In this document: piece after piece, positions 25,915-34,374 of the stretch
How positions within the stretch are numbered: the stretch's first letter is position 1
Layout of the letters: each line of letters begins with the position of its first letter
Assembly: GCF_042682045.1 (NCBI RefSeq)
Contig: NZ_JBHUGS010000002.1
Location: 124,001-188,000, forward strand
Origin: Sphingomonas_R arantia
GTDB taxonomy: Bacteria; Pseudomonadota; Alphaproteobacteria; Sphingomonadales; Sphingomonadaceae
Direction: 5' to 3'
DNA length: 64,000 nucleotides
Notes under the pieces: generated by a model
Seen by the model: only the letters and a program-made list of their open reading frames with translations
What the model was told of the DNA's origin: nothing
Databases searched by the model: none
Program-made: the position numbers and the translations under genes

Positions 25915-25947
25915 CGTGGACGGCGGCACCGGGCGCCGCCGTCCACG
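25915..25947 (-). terminator. Terminator-like hairpin after the small secreted-protein gene
   Basis: A perfect 13-base-pair stem (25915-25927 with 25935-25947) lies about ten bases beyond the stop of the gene that ends at 25957. There is no T-run after it on the minus strand, so it may be an RNA-stabilising or attenuating hairpin rather than a strong terminator. Confidence 0.5.
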
Positions 25948-25956
25948 CAAGGGCGA

Positions 25957-26391
25957 TCAGAGGTTCGACTGGAGCCATTCGATGACGGTGCGCGGCGAAT
26001 GGCCGGCATAGGGCACGGTGTAGTGGAACGTGCCGTTCGTCAGCGTTTCGGACTCTTCGGCGCCGTTCGACACGACGACGCTCTTGATCTTGGACTGGAC
26101 GGCCTGCTTGCCGTCGTCGCTCTGGCAGACCCGCTTTAGCGCATCGGTGGCGTTGGCCATGTAGGCCCAGGGGTTCTGATTGTTGTCGTCGGCGAGCAGT
26201 TGCGAATAGGAAGAGTAATCGACCGAGAAACGGATGCTGGTGCCGCAGGCCGCATTCGTCTGCGCCGCCAGTTCGGCGACCTTCGTCCGGTCGTTGGCGA
26301 ATGCTTCCTTCAGCTTCAGGCTCTGCGCCAGGACCGGCGTGGTGCCGGCCAGCGCCAGTGCAGCGAGCGTCGTGATCATAAAGGTCCGCAT
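25957..26391 (-). CDS. Small secreted protein of unknown function
   Basis: A 144-residue protein with a signal peptide (MITTLAALALAGTTPVLAQ region) and a mature part of about 120 residues containing two cysteines (NAACGTS and KRVCQSDD) that could form a disulfide. Charged helices (LKLKEAFANDRTKVAELAA) precede a beta-like end. The family is unknown to me. The ATG at 26391 has a GAAGGGGA site. A possible general-stress sigma-factor promoter lies 47-71 bases upstream, which would make it a stress-induced periplasmic protein. Confidence 0.65.
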   Translation of the reverse strand: MRTFMITTLAALALAGTTPVLAQSLKLKEAFANDRTKVAELAAQTNAACGTSIRFSVDYSSYSQLLADDNNQNPWAYMANATDALKRVCQSDDGKQAVQSKIKSVVVSNGAEESETLTNGTFHYTVPYAGHSPRTVIEWLQSNL

Positions 26392-26437
26392 GCTATCCCC
26401 TTCCGATTGTTCGACAGTATTGCCTGTCGTATCGGTC

Positions 26438-26462
26438 AACCAGGTGACGGTCCAGCCGTTCC
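26438..26462 (-). promoter_or_regulatory. Candidate EcfG-type (general stress) promoter
   Basis: On the minus strand GGAAC (26458-26462) and GGTT (26438-26441) are separated by 16 bases. This resembles the alphaproteobacterial general-stress sigma promoter (GGAAC, 16-17 bases, CGTT) except for the first base of the second box. It would start a transcript about 40 bases before the secreted-protein ATG. Confidence 0.35.
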
Positions 26463-26560
26463 CGCAGTGTTATTCGTCGTCGGATAGTAATGTTTGACGG
26501 ATGGCGGGGCCGAACCAATAAGGCGGTACGCGAAAACGACCGACCGCCGGGGGGTGACGA

Positions 26561-27928
26561 ATGATTGGGACGACCGCAGCGCAACCGAGGCCCCGCACGC
26601 CGGCGCGCAAGCTGACGATGACGATCCTGATGGGTCTGTTGCTGGCGGTGCCGTTGTTCGCGACATATCTGCTCGTCTACGATCGCGAGGGGCAATCGCA
26701 GACCGCGCGCATGTCGATCGTCGAGGGGTGGGGCGGGCCGCAGACGATTGCGGGGCCGTATCTGGTCATCCCGTTCAGCCGGGCGGTGGTGCGCGAGACG
26801 ACCGACAACGGCCGCACCGTGCGGCGGACCGAGCGGCAGGAGGAGCTGCTGTTCGTGGCGCCGACGCGCGTGGCGTTCCGCTCGCGGATCGCGGCGGAAC
26901 GGCGGCGGCGTTCGATCTACGAGGCGGTGGTGTACCGGACGCATGTGTCGATCGGCGGGGCATTCCGCCTGCCGGACTTCGCCGCGCTGAACATCCTGGC
27001 CGACAGCGTGCGGATGGCCGAGGCGGAGATCCGCGTCGGGATCAGCAACGCCAAGGGGCTGGCCGGATCGCGCCCGGCGATCCGCGCGAACGGGCGGCCG
27101 CTGCCGCTGATCCCCGGATCGAGCCTGAACGTGACGGCGAATAGCGGGTTTACCGCGCGCGGGCCGCTGGCCGGCGGGGTGGGTGCGGATGGCGCGCTGG
27201 CGTTCGATGTCGCGTTCGACCTGCGCGGCAGCGATGCGCTGTCGTTCCTGCCTTCGGCCGAGCAGACGACGATCGAGGCGCAGTCGGACTGGCCGCACCC
27301 GTCGTTCAGCGGGGCGTTCCTGCCCAACCGGGCGGCGGGCGCGGGGGCGTTCCCAGCAACCTGGCAGATCGGCAATCTGGCGCTGAACCGTCCGGTCGTG
27401 ACGATCGGCGAGCAGGCGATGGGGACGGCGGATGCGGTGACGATCGGGCTGCTCGACCCGATCAACCTGTATTCGCAGGTCAACCGCGCGACGAAATACG
27501 GGTTCATGTTCATCGGCTTCACGTTCCTGGCGTTGCTGATGTTCGACATCATCGGCGGAGCGCCGGTGCCGGGGGTGGCGTATCTGCTGATTGGTGCGGG
27601 ATTGGTGCTGTTCTTCGTCCTGTTGCTGGCGCTGTCGGAGGTGATCGGGTTCCTGGGCGCATATGTGGTCGCGGCGGCGGCGATCGTCGCGCTGATCGGC
27701 AGTTATTCCGCCGCGATCCTGCACAGCTGGCGGCGCGCCGGGGTGGTCGCGGCGCTGCTCGGCGGATTGTATGCGGTGCTGTACGTGCTGCTGAGCCTGG
27801 AGGCGTATTCGCTGCTGATCGGGTCGGTGCTGCTGTTCGGTGCGCTGGCCGGCGTGATGTATGCGACGCGGCGGGTCGACTGGAGCGGGGTGGCGCTGGG
27901 CCGCGGCGAGGCGGGGGCGGTTGCTTAG
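26561..27928 (+). CDS. creD: Cell envelope integrity protein CreD
   Basis: A 455-residue inner-membrane protein of the CreD family. One N-terminal helix (residues 20-40) is followed by a large periplasmic domain (about 45-305) and a cluster of five or six helices at the C-terminus, starting at YGFMFIGFTFLALLMFDI. Family hallmarks are RMSIVEGWGG, GPYLVIPF and IGLLDPINLYSQVNRATKYG. CreD affects envelope integrity and beta-lactam or colicin tolerance in other bacteria; its mechanism is unclear. No creB/creC pair lies beside it. The GGGGGTGACGA site supports the ATG at 26561. The end overlaps a small lipoprotein frame. Confidence 0.92.
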   Translation: MIGTTAAQPRPRTPARKLTMTILMGLLLAVPLFATYLLVYDREGQSQTARMSIVEGWGGPQTIAGPYLVIPFSRAVVRETTDNGRTVRRTERQEELLFVAPTRVAFRSRIAAERRRRSIYEAVVYRTHVSIGGAFRLPDFAALNILADSVRMAEAEIRVGISNAKGLAGSRPAIRANGRPLPLIPGSSLNVTANSGFTARGPLAGGVGADGALAFDVAFDLRGSDALSFLPSAEQTTIEAQSDWPHPSFSGAFLPNRAAGAGAFPATWQIGNLALNRPVVTIGEQAMGTADAVTIGLLDPINLYSQVNRATKYGFMFIGFTFLALLMFDIIGGAPVPGVAYLLIGAGLVLFFVLLLALSEVIGFLGAYVVAAAAIVALIGSYSAAILHSWRRAGVVAALLGGLYAVLYVLLSLEAYSLLIGSVLLFGALAGVMYATRRVDWSGVALGRGEAGAVA

Positions 27929-28325
27929 TGGCGGCGTCGGGCGCGGGCTGGTCGGGCTGGCGCTGTCGGCGTCGGCTTGCGGTCTAATGCTGGCGGGGTG
28001 CGATGGGTCGCCGCCGCCGGCGGTGGCGGTCGCTCCGGTGTCGCCGAAACGGATGTCGCTGCGCGCGCTGGCCGGTGCGTGGCGGGTGACGGCGGTGCAT
28101 GTCGACACCGCGGGCGTCCATGCTCTGGACGAGGACGATCCGGCCGACATGGGCGCGGTCCTCGATATCGGTGTCGACCGGCTGGCATGGCGACCGCGCA
28201 AGGGCGGGTTCTTCAGCGATGTCTGTACGGGCCCGGCGCTGGCGGCGGACGGAACGGTGACCTGTCGCGAAGGCGCGTTCGGGCCGCCCGATCTGCGGCT
28301 GGCGGTGGTGGGTGAGCGGATCTAG
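27921..28325 (+). CDS. Small lipoprotein of unknown function, with probable premature stop
   Basis: A reading frame of about 134 residues begins inside the end of creD. The TTG at 27921 is my best guess for the start; an ATG in the same frame exists at 27861. It has a hydrophobic leader and a lipobox (LMLAGC) whose cysteine would carry the lipid. The mature part includes LRALAGAWRVTAVHVDTAG and a C-x-n-C pair (DVCTGP and VTCREG). The frame stops at TAG (28323-28325), but the next 15 codons (FGWYDGARLVLERVR, then TGA at 28371) continue with good codon use and read like the natural end of such a beta-sandwich protein. One C-to-T change in a CAG codon would explain it. Confidence 0.5.
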   Translation: MLSGGVGRGLVGLALSASACGLMLAGCDGSPPPAVAVAPVSPKRMSLRALAGAWRVTAVHVDTAGVHALDEDDPADMGAVLDIGVDRLAWRPRKGGFFSDVCTGPALAADGTVTCREGAFGPPDLRLAVVGERI

Positions 28326-28392
28326 TTCGGCTGGTACGATGGTGCGCGGCTGGTGCTGGAACGGGTGCGCTGATGCGTGGTGGCCGCCGTCC

Positions 28393-29346
28393 CTAGCGTG
28401 GCAGCTTGAGGACGATGGTGCGGTTGGCGAAGTCGATGTCGACGGCTCGGAACAGGCGAAGCGTTTCCATGCCGAGCAGTAGCGCAGGGCGGTCCGAGAG
28501 GCCGAAGCGGCGGAACGGCGCGACCTCCGCCACCGCGACCGAGACGCCGAGCAGGCTGACGCCGCCGATCTCGACCCGGTCGAGCAGATAGGCGTTGGCC
28601 GGGATCGCGACGCCGCTGGCCGCGATCAGCGTCATGGTGCCAAGCGACGGCGGCGGCTTGCGTGCGATCCGGAGCAGCGCGAGGTTCGCGACCGTGACGG
28701 GGGAGCCGGTGTCGATGACCACCGCGATCCGGCGGCCGCGCCAGCGGGCGTCGGTGACGATCAGCTGGCCGTAGAGCGATTTCGCGACGATCACGATCTC
28801 GTCGCGGCGCGCCGATGGGCGGCGGCGCTTGCCGGACGGGGCCAGCGTCATGGTGTCGGTGACGAAATCGATCGCGACCTTCTGACCCTGCAGCGCGTCG
28901 ATGCCGAGCATGCCGATCGCACCCAGATTGGCGCGCGCGAAGACCGGTGCCTCGATCGGCAGGCTGTCGAGCTTGCCGACGCGCAGGCCGGGGAGCAAAG
29001 CGGTCGGTGCCAGCGTCGTGCCGGCCATCGTCAGGACGCGGCGGACCGGCCCCGGCGTCAGGCGGAGCCGGCGGACGAGTTCGCCCGACACCACCGTGCG
29101 TTCCGCGCCGGTATCGATGATGAACGGCCATGGCGCGCCGCCGCCGATCGAAACCGGGACGGTCATGCGCAGGTCGAGCGCGGTGATCGCCAGCGGATCG
29201 ACAGGGGCGGGTGCCGCTGGATCGAGTGCGGCGGGATCGGGCGCAGCCGGGGGCAGGGCGGATGCCGCGGTCGGGCGATCCGTCGTCTGTAGCGCTTGGG
29301 CGGGCGCGGCGAACAGCGCGGCGCCGATCAGCATCCTCTTCCACAT
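28393..29346 (-). CDS. Retropepsin-like aspartic protease, exported
   Basis: A 317-residue protein with a signal peptide (MWKRMLIGAALFAAPAQA) and a proline/alanine linker to about residue 52. Two retropepsin-type halves follow, each with an Asp-Thr-Gly active-site motif: D78 (FIIDTGAERTVVS) and D212 (VVIDTGSPVTVAN). A flap-like MLGIDALQG follows the first and LLLGMETL the second. Unlike viral retropepsins, both halves are in one chain. Such bacterial proteins are predicted periplasmic aspartic proteases; natural substrates are unknown. Start ATG at 29346. The gene is convergent with the lipoprotein frame to its left. Confidence 0.85.
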   Translation of the reverse strand: MWKRMLIGAALFAAPAQALQTTDRPTAASALPPAAPDPAALDPAAPAPVDPLAITALDLRMTVPVSIGGGAPWPFIIDTGAERTVVSGELVRRLRLTPGPVRRVLTMAGTTLAPTALLPGLRVGKLDSLPIEAPVFARANLGAIGMLGIDALQGQKVAIDFVTDTMTLAPSGKRRRPSARRDEIVIVAKSLYGQLIVTDARWRGRRIAVVIDTGSPVTVANLALLRIARKPPPSLGTMTLIAASGVAIPANAYLLDRVEIGGVSLLGVSVAVAEVAPFRRFGLSDRPALLLGMETLRLFRAVDIDFANRTIVLKLPR

Positions 29347-29508
29347 TATCCGGTGAAGATGCGCCCGCGTGGGCCGGTCCGCAAGTCGGGCGGCGGACGG
29401 TTCGGGGGGCTGGGTGACGGCGGGACGTCATCTTTTCGGCGGGGTGTGGTCGCGGCCTTTCGGGAGGGGCGCGTTGACTATGGTTCGGCAAGTCGCCACC
29501 GATGCGGC

Positions 29509-30378
29509 ATGAAACTTCGCATCGCCCTGGAATGGTATCTGAACCCCGATCACCTGCCGCTGATCGCCGCGCGGGATCGCCTGCGCGGCGACGGGCTGGA
29601 CGTCGAACTGGTGGTGCCCGACGATCATTATGACGGGTTCGTCGCGCTGGCGGACGGCGCGGTCGAGCTGGTGGTCAACGAGCCGCTCCATCTGGTCGAG
29701 CAGCGCGACCTGCGGCTGGTGTCGCATGGCTGTTTCTTCGCGACCGACGGCGGCGTGCTGATGCAGCGCGACGCGCTCGACCGGCTTGCGGCGGGGGAGG
29801 GCGTGCGGATCGCGTCGCCGGTGTCGAACCCGACGACCGACCAGCTGTGCCGCGATATCCTGGCGGGCTGGCTGACGCAGCGCGGACTGGCCGTCGACGG
29901 CGGGCGGATCGTGATCGAGCCGGCGGGTTTCGCGCATGTCGACAATCTGGTCGCGGGCTATGACGGCGCGTGGCTCGCCTTTGCCAATGTGGAGGGGGTG
30001 TCGGCGCGGGTCCGAGGGCTCGACACCGAGATGGTCACCACGGCGGAGGCGGGCATTCCGAACTTTTCCGCGCTGGAACTGATCGGGGCGGCGGATGCAT
30101 CGGCGGAGGTGCGGGAGGCGATCGCGATGCTGGTCGCGGCGCTGGACGTCGTCACACCGGAGCTGCGCGACGATCCGGCGATGGCGCGCGCGCTGTGGTA
30201 CGGCGCGAGCGGGGAGGCACCCGGCGCGGAGGGCGATGCGATCGTCGATGCGTCGCTGCCGCGGTTCCTGGCACCGGTGCGGCCGGACGTGGGGATGTGG
30301 CGGCCGATGTGGCGCTACCTGCACGCGCGCGGCGGCGACGTGGTGGACGAGGCGACGTTCGAGGCGATGTTCGCCTGA
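29509..30378 (+). CDS. Thi5/NMT1-like (SsuA family) substrate-binding-fold protein without signal peptide
   Basis: A 289-residue protein of the NMT1/THI5-like family. The start LRIALEWYLNPDHLPLIAA and the central SPVSNPTTDQLCRD loop are typical. Relatives are either periplasmic binding proteins for thiamine precursors or pyrimidine synthases. Here the fold begins within five residues of the ATG, so there is no signal peptide, and no permease or ATPase gene is adjacent. That argues for a cytoplasmic role, perhaps in thiamine-pyrimidine or pyridoxal-related metabolism, but this is inference. No TPP riboswitch is visible upstream. It is convergent with the methyltransferase gene on its right. 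Confidence 0.75.
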   Translation: MKLRIALEWYLNPDHLPLIAARDRLRGDGLDVELVVPDDHYDGFVALADGAVELVVNEPLHLVEQRDLRLVSHGCFFATDGGVLMQRDALDRLAAGEGVRIASPVSNPTTDQLCRDILAGWLTQRGLAVDGGRIVIEPAGFAHVDNLVAGYDGAWLAFANVEGVSARVRGLDTEMVTTAEAGIPNFSALELIGAADASAEVREAIAMLVAALDVVTPELRDDPAMARALWYGASGEAPGAEGDAIVDASLPRFLAPVRPDVGMWRPMWRYLHARGGDVVDEATFEAMFA

Positions 30379-30397
30379 CCGCGCGCGTTCGCCCGGG

Positions 30398-31168
30398 TCA
30401 GTCGGGCATGTTCGGATGGCGCATGATCATCGCCGTGCCGAGCCGGTCGTTCAGTGGCCAGGCCACGATGCCGCGTTGGGCGAAGAAGTCGTCCACCGCC
30501 TCGGCCGCCATCGGATAGCGTTTCGACCGATAGTCATGGACCAGGATGATGCCGCCATCGACCATGCGGGGCCAGAACATCGCGAGCGCCGATCGGATGG
30601 GGTCGGCCAGATCCATGTCGATATGGACGAAGCGGAACCGCTTATGTTCGAGACCGACGAACGTGTCCGGAAAAAAGCCGACGCGAAATGCCAGCCCGGC
30701 GTCGTTGCCGTTCGAGATCCGCGCGCGGACGATATCCAGGCTGGTATCGCGGAACGCGGATTTTTCGAGCGGCTGCGCCAGCCGGTCGTCGCCGAGATCA
30801 CGCTGGTCGAACCCTTCGAACGTGTCGAAACAGTAGAGCGTGCTGCCGGCGGCCATGCGCGGCCAGATGACCGAGGCGGTCATGCCGCGATAGGTGCCGA
30901 GTTCGGCATAGTCGCCGGCCGGCAGCTTCGCGACCAGATCGAGCGCGATGTGGAAGTTGACGATGCGGTTGCCGTCGCGGATCGCCTTGCCCGCCTCCGC
31001 CGAGCGGGCGGCGTTGTAGGCACGCACGGCGGGAAGCGACGGGAGCAGCGGATGGCCGGGCGCAAGGTCCGTGTCGATCGTGCCGCGCGGGGACACGAGA
31101 CTGATCGCGGACGACCGGGCGCGGCCCAATCGCCGGCGGATCGCGCCAAGGGTCGAACGTCCGATCAT
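30398..31168 (-). CDS. TylF/MycF-type class I SAM-dependent methyltransferase
   Basis: A 256-residue protein with a TylF-like methyltransferase domain (about residues 60-256). The SAM-binding region is YAELGTYRGMTASVIW, followed by LYCFDTFEGFDQRD and the metal/substrate signature VHIDMDLADP, then GGIILVHDY. In macrolide producers such enzymes methylate sugar hydroxyls. Here no secondary-metabolite cluster is visible, so it more likely modifies a surface glycan or an unknown small molecule. Start ATG at 31168; the trehalase gene ends 76 bases upstream on the same strand. Confidence 0.85.
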   Translation of the reverse strand: MIGRSTLGAIRRRLGRARSSAISLVSPRGTIDTDLAPGHPLLPSLPAVRAYNAARSAEAGKAIRDGNRIVNFHIALDLVAKLPAGDYAELGTYRGMTASVIWPRMAAGSTLYCFDTFEGFDQRDLGDDRLAQPLEKSAFRDTSLDIVRARISNGNDAGLAFRVGFFPDTFVGLEHKRFRFVHIDMDLADPIRSALAMFWPRMVDGGIILVHDYRSKRYPMAAEAVDDFFAQRGIVAWPLNDRLGTAMIMRHPNMPD

Positions 31169-31244
31169 CGTGTCGCCTCCGTCAGCCGGTCCGTTCGACG
31201 ATAGCGCGCTGTCGCGGCTTTGCCCACCGCTACGCAGGGACGGG

Positions 31245-32870
31245 CTATTTCGGCTTCGCGGTTGCCCGAGCCGGGTTGGCGCAGGTGGTGGCTTCCGCGC
31301 CGGCCACCGCGGGGCGATCGAGCAGGGCGCGGGTGACGCCGTTGGTCCAGCCGAAGCCGTCCTGCACAGGATATTCGCCGCCGCCGCCGGCCTTGCCGCT
31401 TTCGACGTCGTATTTCTCCACCATGCGGCCGGTGCAGGCATAGAAGCCCGACACGGTCGCGATCCAGCGGCGCGCAATCCGGTCGGCGAGTGCGGTCTTG
31501 CCGTAGCGGTCGAGGCCACCGACTGCGATCCAGACGAGCGGCGCCCAGCCATTGGGCTCGTCCCACTGCTGACCGGTGCGGACGGTCGTGGTGCGCAGGC
31601 CGCCGGTGCCGAGCAGCCGGGTTTCGACGAGGTTCGCAGTGGCGGTCGCCTGGTCCGACGTCGCGAGGCCGGCGAACAGCGGGTAGAGCATCGCGGCGCT
31701 GACCGACGGGGTCGGGCGGTGCGTACTGCGGTCCCAGTCGACGAAGCGGCGTTCGGGTGTGGACCAGAGATATTTCGCGATCGCGTCCTTGCGGGCGGCG
31801 GCGCGGCTTGCGTAGTCGGTGGCGCACGCGGTGTCGCCGGCCGCGGTGCAGCGCCGGGCGATCGCGGTTTCGAGCGTCCAGAGCAGGCTGTTGAGATCGA
31901 CGGGTACGATGTCGAGCGTGTGGATGGTGGCGAGCGTGCGGCCGTCGCGCAGCCAGCGAGAACTATAGTCCCAGCCGCTTTCGGCACCGGCGCGCAGGTC
32001 GCGGTTGACCGGGCGGCCGGCGGCGGCGGTCGTGGCGACATCCTCCGCATAGGATTCGTCGCGCGGGGTGTCGCGCGCGTCCCAGTAGCGGTTGAGCAGG
32101 CTGCCGTCCGGCATCCGCACGACATGCTGGCAGGCGCCCGACGCGTCGATGCAGGTCGTGCCGGCCATCCAGTAGGCATGTTCGGCCTTCAGCGCGGCCA
32201 GGCGGCGCGCGTCGGTCGCGGAATCGCGGGCGGTGGACAGGTCCATCATCAGCGCGAGGAACGGTGGCTGCGACCGGCTGAGATAATAGGTCCGCGTGCC
32301 GTTCGGGACGTGGCCGTAGCGTTCGACGAGCGAGACGAAGTTGGCGAGCATCGATTCAATAAGCGCGGTTTCGCCGTCGGCTTTCAGGCCCAGCATCGTG
32401 AAGTAGCTGTCCCAGTAATACATCTCCTGATAGCGGCCGCCGGCGACGACATAGGCCTGCGGGAGCGGGATCAGCGAGCTGCCGGTCGGGACGGCCATGG
32501 GTGGCTTGGCGAGGACGGGCCAGAGCGCCTTGATATGGTCGCGCATGGTCAGTTTGCGCTGGGCGCTTTCGGTCGCGGTGCGGAAGTGGCGCGCGACGAA
32601 GGCGGCGAGCGCGGTGCGGCCTTGCGGGTTTTCGGTGCGGTAGGCGGCCAGGATCGCGGGCGGCGGGTCGCGCGGGATCATGTCGGCGAAGGTCTTGCTG
32701 TCCGGGAAGACGCGGGCGAGTTCGACGACGCGGTAGAGCGGGCCGTAAATATCCTCGGGTGTGCCGGCGGTGCGGGCGACCTCGGTGACGCGGGCGGCGG
32801 GCGTCGTCTGGGCGGATAGGCTGGTGGCCAGCGCGATCGGGATGAGGGCGAGGGCGGCGAGCGTCTTCAT
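31245..32870 (-). CDS. treA: Periplasmic trehalase (GH37)
   Basis: A 541-residue glycoside hydrolase that splits trehalose into two glucose units. A signal peptide (MKTLAALALIPIALATSLSAQ) directs it to the periplasm. Both family signatures are present: GGRYQEMYYWDSY and QQWDEPNGWAP. The glycine-rich GGGGEYPVQDGFGWTNG near the end is the third conserved block. The start codon overlaps the stop of the upstream MFS gene (ATGA), so the two are translated together. The transporter probably imports the product or a related sugar. Confidence 0.93.
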   Translation of the reverse strand: MKTLAALALIPIALATSLSAQTTPAARVTEVARTAGTPEDIYGPLYRVVELARVFPDSKTFADMIPRDPPPAILAAYRTENPQGRTALAAFVARHFRTATESAQRKLTMRDHIKALWPVLAKPPMAVPTGSSLIPLPQAYVVAGGRYQEMYYWDSYFTMLGLKADGETALIESMLANFVSLVERYGHVPNGTRTYYLSRSQPPFLALMMDLSTARDSATDARRLAALKAEHAYWMAGTTCIDASGACQHVVRMPDGSLLNRYWDARDTPRDESYAEDVATTAAAGRPVNRDLRAGAESGWDYSSRWLRDGRTLATIHTLDIVPVDLNSLLWTLETAIARRCTAAGDTACATDYASRAAARKDAIAKYLWSTPERRFVDWDRSTHRPTPSVSAAMLYPLFAGLATSDQATATANLVETRLLGTGGLRTTTVRTGQQWDEPNGWAPLVWIAVGGLDRYGKTALADRIARRWIATVSGFYACTGRMVEKYDVESGKAGGGGEYPVQDGFGWTNGVTRALLDRPAVAGAEATTCANPARATAKPK

Positions 32871-34162
32871 GTCGTGCGCTTATAGGCGGGCCGGGCGTTC
32901 ATCGCCAGGATGGCGACGCAGCCGAGCAACGGCAGGCCGATCGTGGCGAGCAGGAATGAAGTTGAGGGCGCGCAGCTCGTGCAGTGCCAGTCATGGCCGG
33001 CGATCGCGCTGGCGAACAGGAGGTTGCCGATGCCGGTGGCGCCCTTCACCACCGCGAGGAACAGGCCCATGGGAAGCGCCTCGGCCGTGCTGCCGGCCGC
33101 CATGCCGGTCCGGATGCTGGTGGCGAGCAGCGCCCAGATCGCGATGTTCATGCCGGCCTGCGCGATGCCGATCAGCGCGAGGGGGACGGGGCCGGCTTGT
33201 GGCAGTGTCACCAGCAGAAGCATGGCGACGATAATGAGCGCGTTCGCGACGGTCAGCGTCGACTGCGGCGGAAGCGCGCGGCCGAGCATGATCCAGGCGG
33301 GGAGCGAGCCGGCCTGCGCGACGGTGATGACGAGCAGCGCCGAGCCGCCCCAGCCGGCGTCGCCGTGGACCGCGACGCCGAAGAACGGGAGCGCGCGCGC
33401 GAACATCGGGACGAGCGCGACCTGCACCCCGACCAGCGCGAGCAGGCGGCGATAGGCGGGCGTGTGCCAGAGCGCGGACAGCATGGCGGCCGGGCCGATG
33501 CGGCGGGTGGCGGTCCGTGGCGCGGGGATGCCGCGCGTGGCCCAAGTCGCGGCCATCAGCGTCGCGATGTAGAGCGCGCCGCCGACCAGCGCGCAGCCGG
33601 CGAATGCGGCGCGCTGGTCGCCCGGATCGGCGATCGACAGGATGTGGACGGACGCCAGGCCGACGATGGCTGTGCCGGCGGCGCTGAAGATCATGCGCAG
33701 GCCGGACACGCTGGTGGCGTCGCGCGGGCCGATCGCGACGCGGACAAGCAGCGTGTTGTGGCCGATGTCGCAGAGCGAATAGCCGACCCGGCACAGGATG
33801 ACCGCCGCAACGATCGCGGGCCCGTCCAGCCGAGCGGCGAAGATCAGCCAGAAGCCGATCCCGCCCAGCGGTGCGCCGACCAGGATCAGCCGGGCGAGCG
33901 CATCGGGCCGGCCACCGCGATCGGCGAAATAGGCGACGACGACGTCCGCGCCCGCCGCCGCGAACATCAGCGCGGCCAGCAGGCCACCCGCGACGAGCGG
34001 ATCGAACCCGGCGAACCGGACGAGGTAGAACAGCAGGAAACTTTCGAATGCCGACCAGACGACCGACTTGCCGAGATTGCCGCCGGAATAGGCCAGCCGG
34101 ATGCCGAACGACGTTGCTGCAACGCTGGTCGGCGCGGGGGCTTGCAGGGTGGAGGTCCGCAT
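32867..34162 (-). CDS. MFS sugar transporter (GPH/MFS_2 type)
   Basis: A 431-residue membrane protein with about twelve helices. The opening RLAYSGGNLGKSVVWSAFE followed by FFLF-like and DPLVAGGLLAALM segments resembles the glycoside-pentoside-hexuronide family, with the loop ADRGGRPDALAR after helix 2. It overlaps trehalase by four bases, suggesting a role in uptake of glucose, trehalose or a related sugar. The start is uncertain: the ATG at 34162 or one at 34204 (14 residues more); neither has a strong ribosome-binding site. Confidence 0.8.
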   Translation of the reverse strand: MRTSTLQAPAPTSVAATSFGIRLAYSGGNLGKSVVWSAFESFLLFYLVRFAGFDPLVAGGLLAALMFAAAGADVVVAYFADRGGRPDALARLILVGAPLGGIGFWLIFAARLDGPAIVAAVILCRVGYSLCDIGHNTLLVRVAIGPRDATSVSGLRMIFSAAGTAIVGLASVHILSIADPGDQRAAFAGCALVGGALYIATLMAATWATRGIPAPRTATRRIGPAAMLSALWHTPAYRRLLALVGVQVALVPMFARALPFFGVAVHGDAGWGGSALLVITVAQAGSLPAWIMLGRALPPQSTLTVANALIIVAMLLLVTLPQAGPVPLALIGIAQAGMNIAIWALLATSIRTGMAAGSTAEALPMGLFLAVVKGATGIGNLLFASAIAGHDWHCTSCAPSTSFLLATIGLPLLGCVAILAMNARPAYKRTT

Positions 34163-34374
34163 GCTGGACGGCGGTAGGCGCGGTGTTTTGCAGTTATGCG
34201 ACATGACGCGGATATGCCGGGCCGGTCGCTGGTGAGGCTGCGCGAGAATGGCGGGATGTCGGCACGGTGCTGGATCGTCGATGCGTTGCCTGACATCGAA
34301 GAGCAGGTCGATTGCTTCCTGCGAGGCGAGACCGTGCGGCCGCCGTGGGCGATCCCGTTCGCCCGCCTTGCGGG

